Shown here piece by piece: positions 10,250-20,030 of a stretch of DNA of 64,000 nt; the first letter of the stretch is position 1, and each line of letters opens with the position of its first letter. The translations under genes were made by a program, and so were the position numbers. The notes under the pieces were generated by a model that was not told the DNA's origin, did no database searches, and worked only from the letters and a program-made list of their open reading frames with translations. The stretch comes from Azolla caroliniana (Eukaryota > Polypodiophyta): assembly GCA_043228905.1 (NCBI GenBank), contig JBHGNT010000016.1, positions 15,500,001-15,564,000 on the forward strand. Direction: 5' to 3'.

Positions 10250-10650
10250 TGTCACAGACATGACAACAATTATGTCAAGATTCGAACTCTTGACGTCTTG
10301 TATTATAATCAAGTGCTATATTGTAACCAACACATCCAAGTACATGGGTGTTATGTATATCTTCATAGATGATCTATTCACATTCTAGGAGTTTTTAGAA
10401 AGTTCTAGAACTGGAAGGAATTCCTCGTTTTTGTGTGATCGAATATTTTAGAGAATATTCTAATCCATGTACTTCAGCTCACAGTATAAATACTTGTAAC
10501 CTCCTTGGTCCCTTTCATGGGGATTCAACGCTAGTCATTGACACATCAATCCAGTATTCTCGTTTCACCCCATCTTGTCTCCTTCATCTTAATCTTAGTA
10601 GCCCCATCATTTGTGCTTTGTTCGAGTCCGCGTTTGGTGTGTCCGTGATA
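10250..10650 (+). repeat. 3' LTR of the minisatellite element
   Basis: 401 bp partner of 8018-8414, followed at once by the GTTTC target duplication. Confidence 0.85.
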
Positions 10651-10655
10651 GTTTC

Positions 10656-13095
10656 GTCTTCAACTCTTCTTCAGTCCTCGGGTTCTTCCTCAGCTTGGAT
10701 TCTTTCCTATTTGTATTCCTCCAACTCGATGGCAAGTTGCAGCTGCTCATCCTCGAATTCGTCGATTAATTTTCTGATGTCCTCACTATGTGTCTTAACA
10801 AAGGAGTAGAATTCCTCAGTCAGGTCCTCTCAGAGTAGTTTGATGTTGTCTTCATCCATCTTATACAATCCTCGACCTTCTTTACGATGGTTTTTATGAT
10901 CCACCCAGAATATATGGAGTTCACACAAACCATTCCTTTCATCCCCGATTCAGAGCTTCATCGATTTTTTGGTCCAGCCACTACTGATGTCTTTTCTATA
11001 GATGTCTAATTCTACCCTTGCCCATTTCAGATCTCACTCAAAGCTCCTGTAATTCGTTGGCGACTACTTGTGCGTGGTGGTCGTGTTGGGGTTACGTTTC
11101 TTCCAAGCCGGCTAACAATGTCTAAATCCGTGTATCGAATCGATCACGTTCATGCTTTAGTTGGCTTGTCATCTACGCTTCGGCTTCCTCCAATTGCCAA
11201 CTGGATATTTTCAAATCGTGCCAGTATGTCTCGATCGCGTCTTGTTGCAGCTGACCTCCAACTTGGAGGTTTAACAACAACGAATGCTCTTTGGCGAAGT
11301 CGATTAGGAAGTCATTGTGTTTTTTCTGTAGTTGTTCAAATTTCGCCGTTATAGGTTTTTTTGGTCGTGTTTGAGATTCTCTATCTCAGTTTTAAGCACT
11401 TGTTCGAATTCTTCTTCCTTCTTCTTGATTGCTACAGCCGACAACTCTTCCTTTCCCTCAAGCGTGTGGTCAAACTCCTCTTTCTGTGTCCTGAGTGCTT
11501 CGGCCTATTCTTGCTTTGTCTGTGTGATAGTTGTGTTGAGTTTCGTTTGGAGAGTAGGTTTTCGTGTGCTTGCCAAAGCTCATCTCGGAGTTTCTTGACT
11601 ATGGTTGTGGCCCCTTGATGGAGTTGCTTGGCCTTGTTGGCAATCACCATCTGTGCTTTTAATTCCTCCGAGAAGTTGTTGGGGAGGGGTGGTCCAAGGA
11701 TGGCGAGGGTTAGTTCTCAAATTTTGGCATCGTCCTCCCGAAGCTGACGTTCTAATTCTTTGACTTTGGCGGTCGATTCTTTCCATTGCTATATTGCTAG
11801 TTCAGCCTCTTTTCTCGCCTTTTTATTGTTATAGGCCATGCCTTTGGCCTCGTGTGTCATTTTTGCTAGCTCATGGTATACTTCTACGAAGGCCATGTTC
11901 AGTACTGAGAACTCGATTGCCAGGTTGTCGGTTTTTGTGTGGCGCTTCTTGCCGTTTTTTTGCAACGCGGCCTCGTCTTCTTCTTCGATGTCCCCGGCCA
12001 ACGCTTTTTGTATCATTAACCATTCGTCATGTTCTTCTGGCACTCCAACCACTACTACTACTTGTAATCTAGCAAGATGGTCGATTAGCTTGAAAGTAGT
12101 GTCGTGGCGTAAGATGGCTGCGAGCTCAAATACTACGATTGGTATATCGGGGAAGGGCGTATCATCAGAGTTAGGGGATGTTTGTCCCTCCTGCATCTTT
12201 CTTGTGAAAGATGGGTTCATGTGTGTGGAAACAACAACCGTCTTGTCGGGCATGACGACCATTTGTTGGTCGGTTTCTTCGTTATCACTTCTTCATGGCC
12301 GTTCTGGCTACTCGTCACTAGTTTTTCCTTTAATGTCGGCAACGTTTTTTCGACTGGTCGTGCCTTTCCACCGATTCTTCTCATTCCCTTGTGGCTTCTC
12401 AAGATTGTTTCTTTGTCTTGACTGAGACTTGCGGGGTCTTATCCTTTTTATCCCCTCCAGGTCTCTTTGTCAACTGACTGTGCACGTCAGCCGATACCTT
12501 GGAGCTTGGCTCGCTCCTCCCCCGGATCGTGAAGTCTTTGTGAGCACCTTCTACTGATTGCTGTGATTCCAGTTGCTTTGGGGCAGCGTTTGGTTGTGAC
12601 CCTCTTACCGGGGTCATACTTCCTTTCGTAGGGCATTTAGGTGCCTAATCTTGGTTCGTTGACGGTTCTTGGTGCGCCGAGGTTGCGGATTCCTGCCATT
12701 CATGCTTCTTGAATAAATTGCGTTTTGTTTGGGTTGGCAGGGCGAAAGTGGCGGTGGGCTTTCAGTAGTCGATGTTGAGGTGAGGCGGGTAGCGTACCGA
12801 GAGGTAGTGGGCTACCGCTAACAATAGCTTCTTCACGGCCTGCAAGGCCAAGATCCTCGTGCGGAGGGCCTCACCTATCAAGATGCCCCAATTGACCTTG
12901 TCTCCTTTATACGCAACTATGATAAAGTTAGCTTTCTTTTTAGGCATGGCGTATGTTGTGGGGTGGATGCAGGCGATCTCCAGCAAAAAACTCACGAGTT
13001 TGCGGAAGAACTCACCGAGACTTGTCTGTGTCCTATAATCCTTGGCCAAGGAGGAGTACTCCCTGAACCTCCATATTGTGGTCACCACCACATTT
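10656..13095 (-). pseudogene. Degenerate coiled-coil ORF of an unidentified element
   Basis: On the minus strand a series of open blocks in changing frames can be followed from 13091 to 10656. An N-terminal block (12762-13091) holds GDKVNWGILIGEALRTRIL, followed by a basic low-complexity linker (12399-12617). A 157-residue block (11789-12262) with PDIPIVVFELAAILRH and EEHDEWLMIQKAL comes next, then long Lys/Glu/Gln-rich coiled-coil segments (11432-11790 and on to 10680). The layout resembles the large unclassified ORFs of some plant retroelements, but I do not recognise the family. No RT or integrase accompanies it. The minisatellite element splits it at 8018-10650. Abundant stops show it is dead. 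Confidence 0.5.
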
Positions 13096-13106
13096 CAGGT
13101 CGAGCG

Positions 13107-13945
13107 TTGTTCGGACTTGTTCATTGGTTTCAACATATCATCACAGAAATATTCGGCAAGTACATGCATGCCTTTATACAAGTCTTCCTCGACGACTTCA
13201 CAATTTATAGTATAAGAAGCGAACATCTTCGGCATTTACGATTATGTTTAGCACAATGCAGATCGGCGAGGCTTACCCTCAATCCATCCAAGTGTGCGTT
13301 CAGTGTTACAAGTGGTACACTCCTCGGCTATATAGTGAGTAGCGAAGGCATTGCGGTCATCCCAGGAAAAATCAAGGCAATAATCGAGGCACCGACCCTC
13401 AAAAATGCAAAGACCTTGAGTCGATTCCCTCGCCAGATCCAATGGCATAGTCAGATGTTGCGTTACCTAGTCCACTTCGTTACAGCTCTCAACGCGGTAG
13501 TACATCGTACGACATTCAAATGGACAGAAATAGAGAACAAACCATACATGGTCCTGAAGTTCATGTTAACACAAGCACCAGTCGTCCAACCCCAAAACTG
13601 GGCGCACCCATTGCATGTGTTCGTCGACACGTCGGTTGAATCGCAATCAACAGTGCACTAATGCAACTGACCGAGCGGAACTGGTATCGACTGGTCTACA
13701 ATACGAGCCGAAAACTTTCGACCGCCGAACGAAATTACTCCTTGACTGAACGCGAAGCCCTAGGTATGATTTATAAAATAAACAAATTTCGACACTACCA
13801 ATTGGGCCGGAAAATCGTGTTCCATGGTGGACCATGTGGCCCGCCTTTACCTGGTCTCTAAACAATCTCTCACGGGCAAGTTTGGAAGATGGATGTTGTT
13901 ACTTCAAGAGTTCGAATTTCATATACAACATAGGCTAGGAACTCA
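13107..13945 (+). pseudogene. Gypsy RT/RNase H fragment
   Basis: Reads QHIITEIFGKYMHAFIQVFL then DDFTIYS (the catalytic Asp pair in F-L-D-D), HLRHLRLCLAQCR, LTLNPSKCAF, GTLLGYIVSSEGIAV, then RNase H pieces RKLSTAERNYSLTEREALGM and FRHYQLGRKIVF, and finally GRWMLLLQEFEFHIQHRLGT near 13935. These are the second half of Ty3/Gypsy RT and the following RNase H. Both ends are cut off: the front abuts the coiled-coil remnant, the back abuts the Copia-B2 LTR. There are stops at 13659-13661 and frame changes near 13840. Confidence 0.85.
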
Positions 13946-13948
13946 ACT

Positions 13949-14380
13949 ATGAAAGTGAATGTGTGGAAGTTTAGACAAATTGGCTCAGTTCGATAGCAAC
14001 AGAAAATAGAGACAAGATTTAATGGAAGCTTGGAATACACACACAGAGTACTCGGGAGAGATAGAGAGAGTAGAACAGTAAACTCAATTTCAAAAAATAA
14101 TACTCTATACATACAATGTGCTCAATGAACATTTTTATACAAGTCCTTAAAGGACTAACAGAAGTACTGACAAGTACGTCAATGCTCGTGTTGAGCTATT
14201 GGCAGTAACTCCTAGAATAACTACCTAGTAGTCTAGGAATGTAGACCTCCAATGGCCTACCAGTTCGCACGTGGGTCCAGTTCTCCGATCCGGACACCAA
14301 TCCGGCTCTTGGTTCCGGATACACATCTAGCTCTAACTTACTCAGCCGATCCGGATCAGGTTGAGCTTGTCCGCTCAACA
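13949..14380 (-). repeat. 3' LTR of Copia-B2
   Basis: In minus orientation it begins TGTTGAGCGGACAAGCTC at 14380, like the LTR of Copia-B (35232). The far end is blurred around 13949. Confidence 0.75.
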
Positions 14381-15450
14381 CTCCCCCTCAAGCTCAACTT
14401 GAGATCGAATCTCAGTGTCAGTCTTTCCCGATCCTTGCAGATGGTTTTTTCTGGTGTCTTCTCGCCTAGCTTGCACTCCTTGACCCATCCGGTTCCGTTT
14501 CCCACAATCCGTCCGGTTGTGCGCACCTCGACCTTCTCAATTAGCTTTTCTAGTTCAAGAGGCCCATCTCAACTCCTCCGTTGTTCTGACTTCAGCGTTT
14601 CATGACCCGCCAGTTCCTCCATGTTGGCATCGACTTCCACCGCCTTCTAGTTCGATTGGCCTTTTGTTGATTCAGCTCCTCCGAATCGGGTCCCTCCGAT
14701 TCGTTCTAGCTCTTGTCGAATTGGATGTCTCCAATTTGTCCTCAATCTTCAAGCCCTTTACCACATCAGACCATGTCCGGGTCTTGGCCTTGTTTTTCCG
14801 GTCGGCTCTATCCTTCTTGACTTTGCCGCCGTCAATGCTTGTTCTGACTTTTTCAGATGTGCCGACTTCTTCAGTCGACTCGGCTCCCATTTTCTTCTTG
14901 TCTCCCCATTCTTCGATCATTTCCTCCTGCTCTCCGACTACTTTACCTATCTGTTCAGCTTCTGTTCCAGTTCTCCCCTTCAAGTGCGGCACGTCGTGAT
15001 CTTGTAGCTCAAGCATCTCCAAAAACATCTGCAACTTGCCTGATTCCACTGACTTGGTGAAGATGTCGGCAACAACATAGCGAAGTTCGATTTCACCACT
15101 CAAGACCCGCTCGCACACAAAGTGATAATGCACTTCTATGTGTTTCATCCGAGGATGGAACACGGGGTTCTTGGCCAACTCCATACTACTCATGTTATCG
15201 CAGTAGATCGGGATCGGGGTTACTTCGATCCGGAGGTCTTCTAGAAGCCGCCGAAACCATATGGCTTCACAGGTGGCGATGGTAGCGCCCCGTTACTCAG
15301 CCTCAGTGCTCGATAGAGCCAATGTCTGTTGCTTTTTGTTGCTCCACGCAATACCCACGCTACCCAAAGATAACATATACCCTAAAGTGGACCGACGATT
15401 CGAAACGTCAATGCCATCCCAGTCAGCATCTGTATAACTGACTAGGTTTT
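14381..15450 (-). pseudogene. Copia-B2 RNase H and conserved C-terminal tail
   Basis: RNase H motifs read in minus: VAIAWSNKKQQTLALSS-type text at 15270-15340 (frame-broken), then SMELAKNPVFHPRMKHIEVH and YHFVCERVLSGEIELRYV at 15090-15193, and ADIFTKSVESGKLQ. After the usual Copia end comes a charged extension with RTWSDVVKGLKIEDKLE (about 14735-14785). An equivalent stretch follows RNase H in Copia-B and Copia-C. Frames shift repeatedly. RNase H removes template RNA in an intact element; the tail has no known function. Confidence 0.75.
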
Positions 15451-16800
15451 TCATTATACAGTGTCAGTAAAACAATCTCCGATCCTTAGTGCTGCTAACA
15501 TACCTCGATATTCAGTGCGCGCACTGAAACTGCTCCACAGTTGGCTTCTGCATAAATTGATTGATCACTCTGATCGGATAGCTGATGTCGGGTCGGGTGA
15601 TTATTAGGTAAATAAGGCTTTCGACAATTTGTCAGAACCGTCTTTTGTTGCAAGCCGGTCCGGATTCGGGACCAAGCTTCAGGTTCCGATCCAGGGGTGT
15701 GGAGACTGGTCGACAATCCGTCATGCCGAACTTGTACAACATATTCAACACATAGTGTCGTTGTGAAAGCAATATGTCATCGGGTTATGGATCACATCGA
15801 TCCTAAAGAAATAACGAAGGCCCACTAGATCCTTCATTTCAAATGCCTCCGATAGCTGGGACTTCACTCAGTCGATTTTAGTGAGTCTGGATCCAGTGAT
15901 GACTAGATCATCCACATATAGCTAGATGCACACCATACCTTCTGGGCCTCTGCAGATGAACAGTGATGAGTCGGACTTGGAAACCGCAAGCCCCATCTTA
16001 TGCAACTATTGTGTGATCTTCGAATTCCAAGCACAGGGAGCTTGCTTCAGGCCGTAAAGTGACTTCTTGAGTTGGCACACTCTCAACTTGTTCATCTCCA
16101 ACTGAAAACCGGAGGGTTGGATCATGTAGAGTTGTTCTTCAAGATCGCCTTGAAGAAATGCATTCTTCATGTCCATTTGGTGAAGATGCCACCCCTTTAC
16201 AACATCAACCACTAGCACCACACGAACCGTCATCATCTTCGCTAGCGAAGCGAAGGTCTCGTCGTAGTCGATTCTATGGGTCTGCGCATACCCATTGACC
16301 ACTAACCAGGCCTTGAATACCCACTTGTAGTCGATCAGTTTGCAATGTCGGGGAAGGTCAACCAGGTTCCATGTGTCGTTCGCATTTCGTCCTCCATCGT
16401 GGCCTGCCAGTTCGCGTCTTTCACCACTTCTGTGTAGCTCTCCGGCTCACGCACTTTTGCCACTTTCGTCATGTACGCATAGTGATGCGCCATGTACTCA
16501 TTATACCCATACCGCTTCAGGGGGTTCTTTTGGCAGGTTGATCGACGTAACTTCTCATTAGCCGATTTAAGGGCCCTCTTGGCCGATTTGGACTTCATCT
16601 CTGAAGGTCCATCTTCGAACTTTCTAGAGTTGGATTCGCTCTGATCCAACTCTTCTCTACCAGTGTGGTATTCTAGCATCTTCTTCTTTCCCTTCTCTTT
16701 ACGCGTGAACCGTCTCCTCGGTTCCTTGCGTGGGTAGAGCACGACCAAGTCTCCACTACTCGTCAGCTCGTGTGTTGGCACCTTCTCCCTGATCCGAGTT
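15451..16800 (-). pseudogene. Copia-B2 reverse transcriptase and linker, frame-broken
   Basis: The block at 16006-16302 reads MVNGYAQTHRIDYDETFASL, HLHQMDMKNAFLQGDLEEQL and SLYGLKQAPCAWNSKITQ, the N-terminal half of Copia RT. The catalytic region near 15905-15930 encodes a YVDD-type motif altered by mutation. The linker (16335-16781) is charged and includes YNEYMAHHYAYMTKVAKVRE, almost the same as in Copia-C. Stops and shifts separate the pieces. Confidence 0.75.
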
Positions 16801-17905
16801 TGGATGTAGACAGTCGTCTAGACCGCTTCGGCCCAAGAAAACTTCGGCATGCTCTTCTCTTCCAGCATTGCCACCGCCACCACGACGATCAACCGATTCT
16901 TCCTCTCGGCTACTTCGTTCTGTTCTGACGTGTATCGGCAGCGGAATTCCCTCCGAATTCCTCTCTACTACAGATAACTTTTTAATTGGCCAGAAAAATG
17001 CTCTTTTCCATCATCCGACCATAGGCACTTAATCTTTCTTTCTGTTTCCCATTCAACTAAACTCTGTATTTTTCTTCTCAATGAGATAGATCCACGTGTG
17101 TCGGTTGTAGTCGTCGATGAAGGAGACGAAGTATCAACTCCCGCCAAGGCTAACATTCTGTGTCGGTTCCAATACATCTAAATGTATTAAATCGAGCTTG
17201 TTATGGCTCCAATTTCTTTCGGTGGGGAGCGGAAGCCGGTGTTGCTTCCTGAGCTAGCGAGCTTCACATATTTGGGCTTTCCGGCCACTGAATTTCGATA
17301 GTACAAACACAACCTATTTCGACTGCAAGTCTTGAAGCTTTTGATAATTGACATGACCGATCCGCTTATGCCCCATGTCGATATCCTACTCAACCTTCTG
17401 TCCTTTTGCGAATAGAGTGGTACCGATGTCATTGGTGTCGAGGATAAACATCCTCCCATCCTGGTGCCCCTACGCAATTATCTGGCCCTCCTACTCGATG
17501 AAGCACCCGAGATGCGTGAATCGAACTTGCATCCCCTGGTTGATGATCTGTCCGACCAACACCAGGTTTTTCGTAATCATCGGAACATGTAACACGTTCA
17601 TCAGCTTCCCTTTTTGTCCGACATGACTTAAAGGGACTTCTCCAACATGTTTGATGAGGTGAGGGGTGTCGTCTCCGGTTTTGACGATTCCCGATTGCTC
17701 CAGTTTTTCCAGGTATGAGAACCACTCTTTATGGCTCATCATGTGATTAGATGCTCTGTAGTCAACGTACCACACTTCCTCTTATTTGGAAGTAGTCTTC
17801 TTTATCGAGTTCATCTTGTGCTTCATCACAAAAGTTGGCCCTTTTCCGGTCTTTCCAGTTCCGGATCCTTCTGATCCATCTGCGTAGTGCGATGTCACGG
17901 TAATC
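16801..17905 (-). pseudogene. Copia-B2 gag end, protease and integrase, frame-broken
   Basis: Starting at 17905, a gag end (GSGTGKTGKGPTFVMKHKMN) runs into protease VWYVDYRASNHMMSHKEWF at 17700-17775, where the usual D-S-G triad reads D-Y-R, so the active site is lost. Next come HVPMITKNLVLVGQIINQGM and the integrase Cys/His and core pieces, seen in several frames between 17480 and 16800, including KCLWSDDGKEHFSGQL at 16980-17030 (second catalytic Asp region). Confidence 0.75.
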
Positions 17906-18532
17906 CGCACTTGCTTGTTGAAATGGGTCGGGACCGCCTAGGTCTTGGACCAAGGAGCCGATGTGAGAAGAAGGTTGTCCTGAACAGTTTCCGGATATGT
18001 ATCTGCTCTGGATCGATGCCGGGATGCACAGGCTCAGAATCGAAAATTGTTCCGGACCGGTTGCCAGATAGTGGCGAAGAGCTCTCAGGCTCACATACTA
18101 GGTTACACCCACACAAAAAGAAACAGAATAGAGAGAAGGAAACGGGGATGCACAACACATGGAGAGAGTCAGTAAGTTAATGATTAACAGAGAACACAGA
18201 GGGACGACAACATGTCGCGGCCGGCAGCATAGCTTCGAGCTCTACGCATGCACACACACACACAAAGAATGACAGACCTCTAGTCGAGAAGTCACAGGCT
18301 TCCTACGTGAGCAGAGGACTCCACCTTCTTCCCAAAATCAGCACAGAACAGAAGACGGAGGGAACAACAGAGCTTGGATCTCAAACCGGCAACACTTCAT
18401 TCTCCAAAACGATGGATCCCCAAAACAGTTCAAAGCCCCCCTTTTTATAGCACAAGGGGAGGCCAATCCTGTCAACGATTCTCCCTCAGTTTCCTCCCCA
18501 CCCATGATTTATTCTTCTCTTTTCGTGAGACA
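17906..18532 (-). promoter_or_regulatory. Non-coding block with TATA box, origin unknown
   Basis: No domain in either strand. In minus orientation it has CTATAAAAAG (18441-18450), then about 300 bp of leader-like sequence with a short (CA)n tract at 18248-18262, then CTAGTATGTGAGCC near 18095, which is faintly like a Copia primer-binding site. It could be an LTR plus leader of another element or a host promoter. It has no second copy here. Confidence 0.3.
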
Positions 18533-18801
18533 TTAAATTACCCATCAAAATACTACCGCCTAGTACTTCCTAGTCCTACGTTATTTACACATGTTTGTAC
18601 ATAAAGACAACTTTGTGTGCATCCGTGTACACCCTCATTACCGTTGTCCTGAAGGATTCCGGCCAAAGAGAGAAATGGAGCCGAATGCGCGTGAATGGGT
18701 GTGTGCACGGATGCACACAAAAATTAAGTCTTATATACAAACATATGTAAACAACATAGAGCTAGAAAGTACTAGGGAGTAGGATTTAATGGGTACTTCA
18801 A
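18533..18801. mobile_element. Foldback MITE, about 270 bp
   Basis: The left arm (18533-18650; ACCCATCAAAATACTACC, CTAGTACTTCCTAG, TTTACACATGTTTGTA, TGTGTGCATCCGTG) is repeated as an imperfect inverted copy on the right (18700-18801). The arms exceed 100 bp, so the element can form a long hairpin. It has no coding capacity. Target duplication not resolved; superfamily not assigned. Confidence 0.75.
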
Positions 18802-18841
18802 GTTCCGCACAGATAGAGAGGAATACGAGGATTTGATGTGA

Positions 18842-19101
18842 GGAAATCGGGGAAAATCTTTGTAAGAAAAGTTGACACTGATCACGATGTAACAACCTCC
18901 CCTTGTGTGGCAGAGGACTATGCCCATTTCCTAGTCGAACTGTGCTACTGGCGCCGGCCAAATAGTTCGAGAACCATTCAATGTTGGGGGTCACATGAAA
19001 TGTGGCACTGTAGTCCAATAACCACGTGTAGAGTACTTCTTTGATCATCGAGTCCTCTAAGGAGAGGATTTCTCCTGATTGGGTGTTGGCAACATTGATT
19101 T
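18842..19101 (-). pseudogene. Copia-A1 protease fragment
   Basis: Reads MIKEVLYTWLLDYSATFHVT and WFSNYLAGASSTVRLGNG on the minus strand, matching Copia-E protease at 51800-51945. The active-site triad is D-Y-S. It joins the zinc-knuckle region at 23509 once the G3 insertion is removed. The far end (18802-18841) is unassigned. Confidence 0.75.
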
Positions 19102-19451
19102 TTTCATGAACGAATATAATAGAGTAGGAACAAGCCGAAACTAAGAACTAGGAGAGAGAAAAAGAACAAGAACTTGACTTATGATTCCATAACTAGTGTT
19201 GTTCACCTTGATTAGAATCAAGGTGCACCTAAGTATTTATACAAGAAGGTAGATGTATGTATGCTAGCTAGGAGTATAGAATGCATGAAGATGCATGCAA
19301 GCTAGGAATAGAGAATGCATGAGGATGCATGCAAGCTAGGAACTTCCAATGTTCAATCTACCATACATGAAGTTGGATTTTATACAAGGAGGCATAGATG
19401 GATGTGGCTTAGTTGGTAGGGTTTCCCAATGGAGACCAAGAGTTCTTGACA
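19102..19451 (-). repeat. 3' LTR of G3
   Basis: 350 bp. Same as 23119-23508 through CTTAGTTGGTAGGGTT, then has lost about 45 bp that hold the B-box-like segment. A purine tract (AGGGGGAGAATAA in minus) precedes it. Confidence 0.8.
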
Positions 19452-20030
19452 TTATTCTCCCCCTAAGGCCACGGCCGGCTTCAGTGGATACCGTTGATGA
19501 AAATCGTGAATGGCTTCGAGAGGATTTTGTAAATATGTAACTGGTTCCCACGTGGCATCCAAAATGGGGTAACCTTTCCATAAGACCAAATATTAAAGTC
19601 GTCGTCGCCGCAAGCGGGAGTCAAGGATCTAGTGAACCTCATACTCCTCCCTTGTCAAATAATTCCACGGGTGGTGGAGGAGGAGGTTGTTGTCCCGAAA
19701 TTCGAGAAGGATGGTATACTTCAAGCAGAGAGATGTGGAAAACATTGTGAATCTGGAAAGTTGGGGGAAGCACTAACTAGAATGTGACTGGGTTGATTTT
19801 CTCGATGATACAAAAGGAACCTAGCTTTTTGTAGTCTAGCTTCGCGCAAGGACGAGTGGTCGTGATGTGGCGGCGTAGCAACCAAACCATGTCACCGACT
19901 GCAAAGGTCGGCGCGGCCAAGCGATGACAGTTAGTGTGATCCTTATATTGTTTACCAGTGACACAGAGCTCAAGGGAGAGTTCACGATGGACATCTTGTA
20001 AAGTGCGGGCACACATCTCTGTCGACGGAT
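19452..20030 (-). pseudogene. G3 integrase C-terminus and chromodomain
   Basis: Minus strand: LSLELCVTGKQYKDHTNCHR, VGDMVWLLRRHITTTRPCAK, LDYKKLGSFCIIEKINPVTF (19777-20016), then after a frame change DATWEPVTYLQNPLEAIHDF and HQRYPLKP (about 19465-19570). The last part is the W-E-P helix end of a chromodomain, used by such elements to target marked chromatin. The zinc-binding domain and D,D,E core are absent; RNase H joins directly to this piece at about 20030. Confidence 0.75.

Larger units (their letters stand above)
8018..10650 (+). mobile_element. Non-autonomous LTR retrotransposon carrying a minisatellite
   Basis: Two direct repeats (8018-8414 and 10250-10650) start TGTCACAGACATGACAAC and flank about 1.8 kb with no gag or pol. 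A polypurine tract (AAAGGGGAGGATAA) abuts the right LTR and a TATA box (AGTATAAATA) lies in each LTR, both giving plus orientation. The element is bounded by a perfect GTTTC duplication at 8013-8017 and 10651-10655. It therefore inserted as a unit and must have used proteins from another element. Confidence 0.85.
13949..17905 (-). mobile_element. Copia-B2, truncated element
   Basis: Minus-strand element with 3' LTR (13949-14380), polypurine tract (TTGAGGGGGAG in minus, about 14381-14391) and an internal region in Copia order: gag end, protease, integrase, RT, RNase H. Most of gag and the whole 5' LTR are missing; homology with Copia-C stops near 17905. Confidence 0.85.

Noticed and set aside
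12963-13106. N-terminal 48 residues of the Gypsy RT ORF
   Set aside because: Antisense of the coiled-coil remnant; RT homology starts only near 13107.
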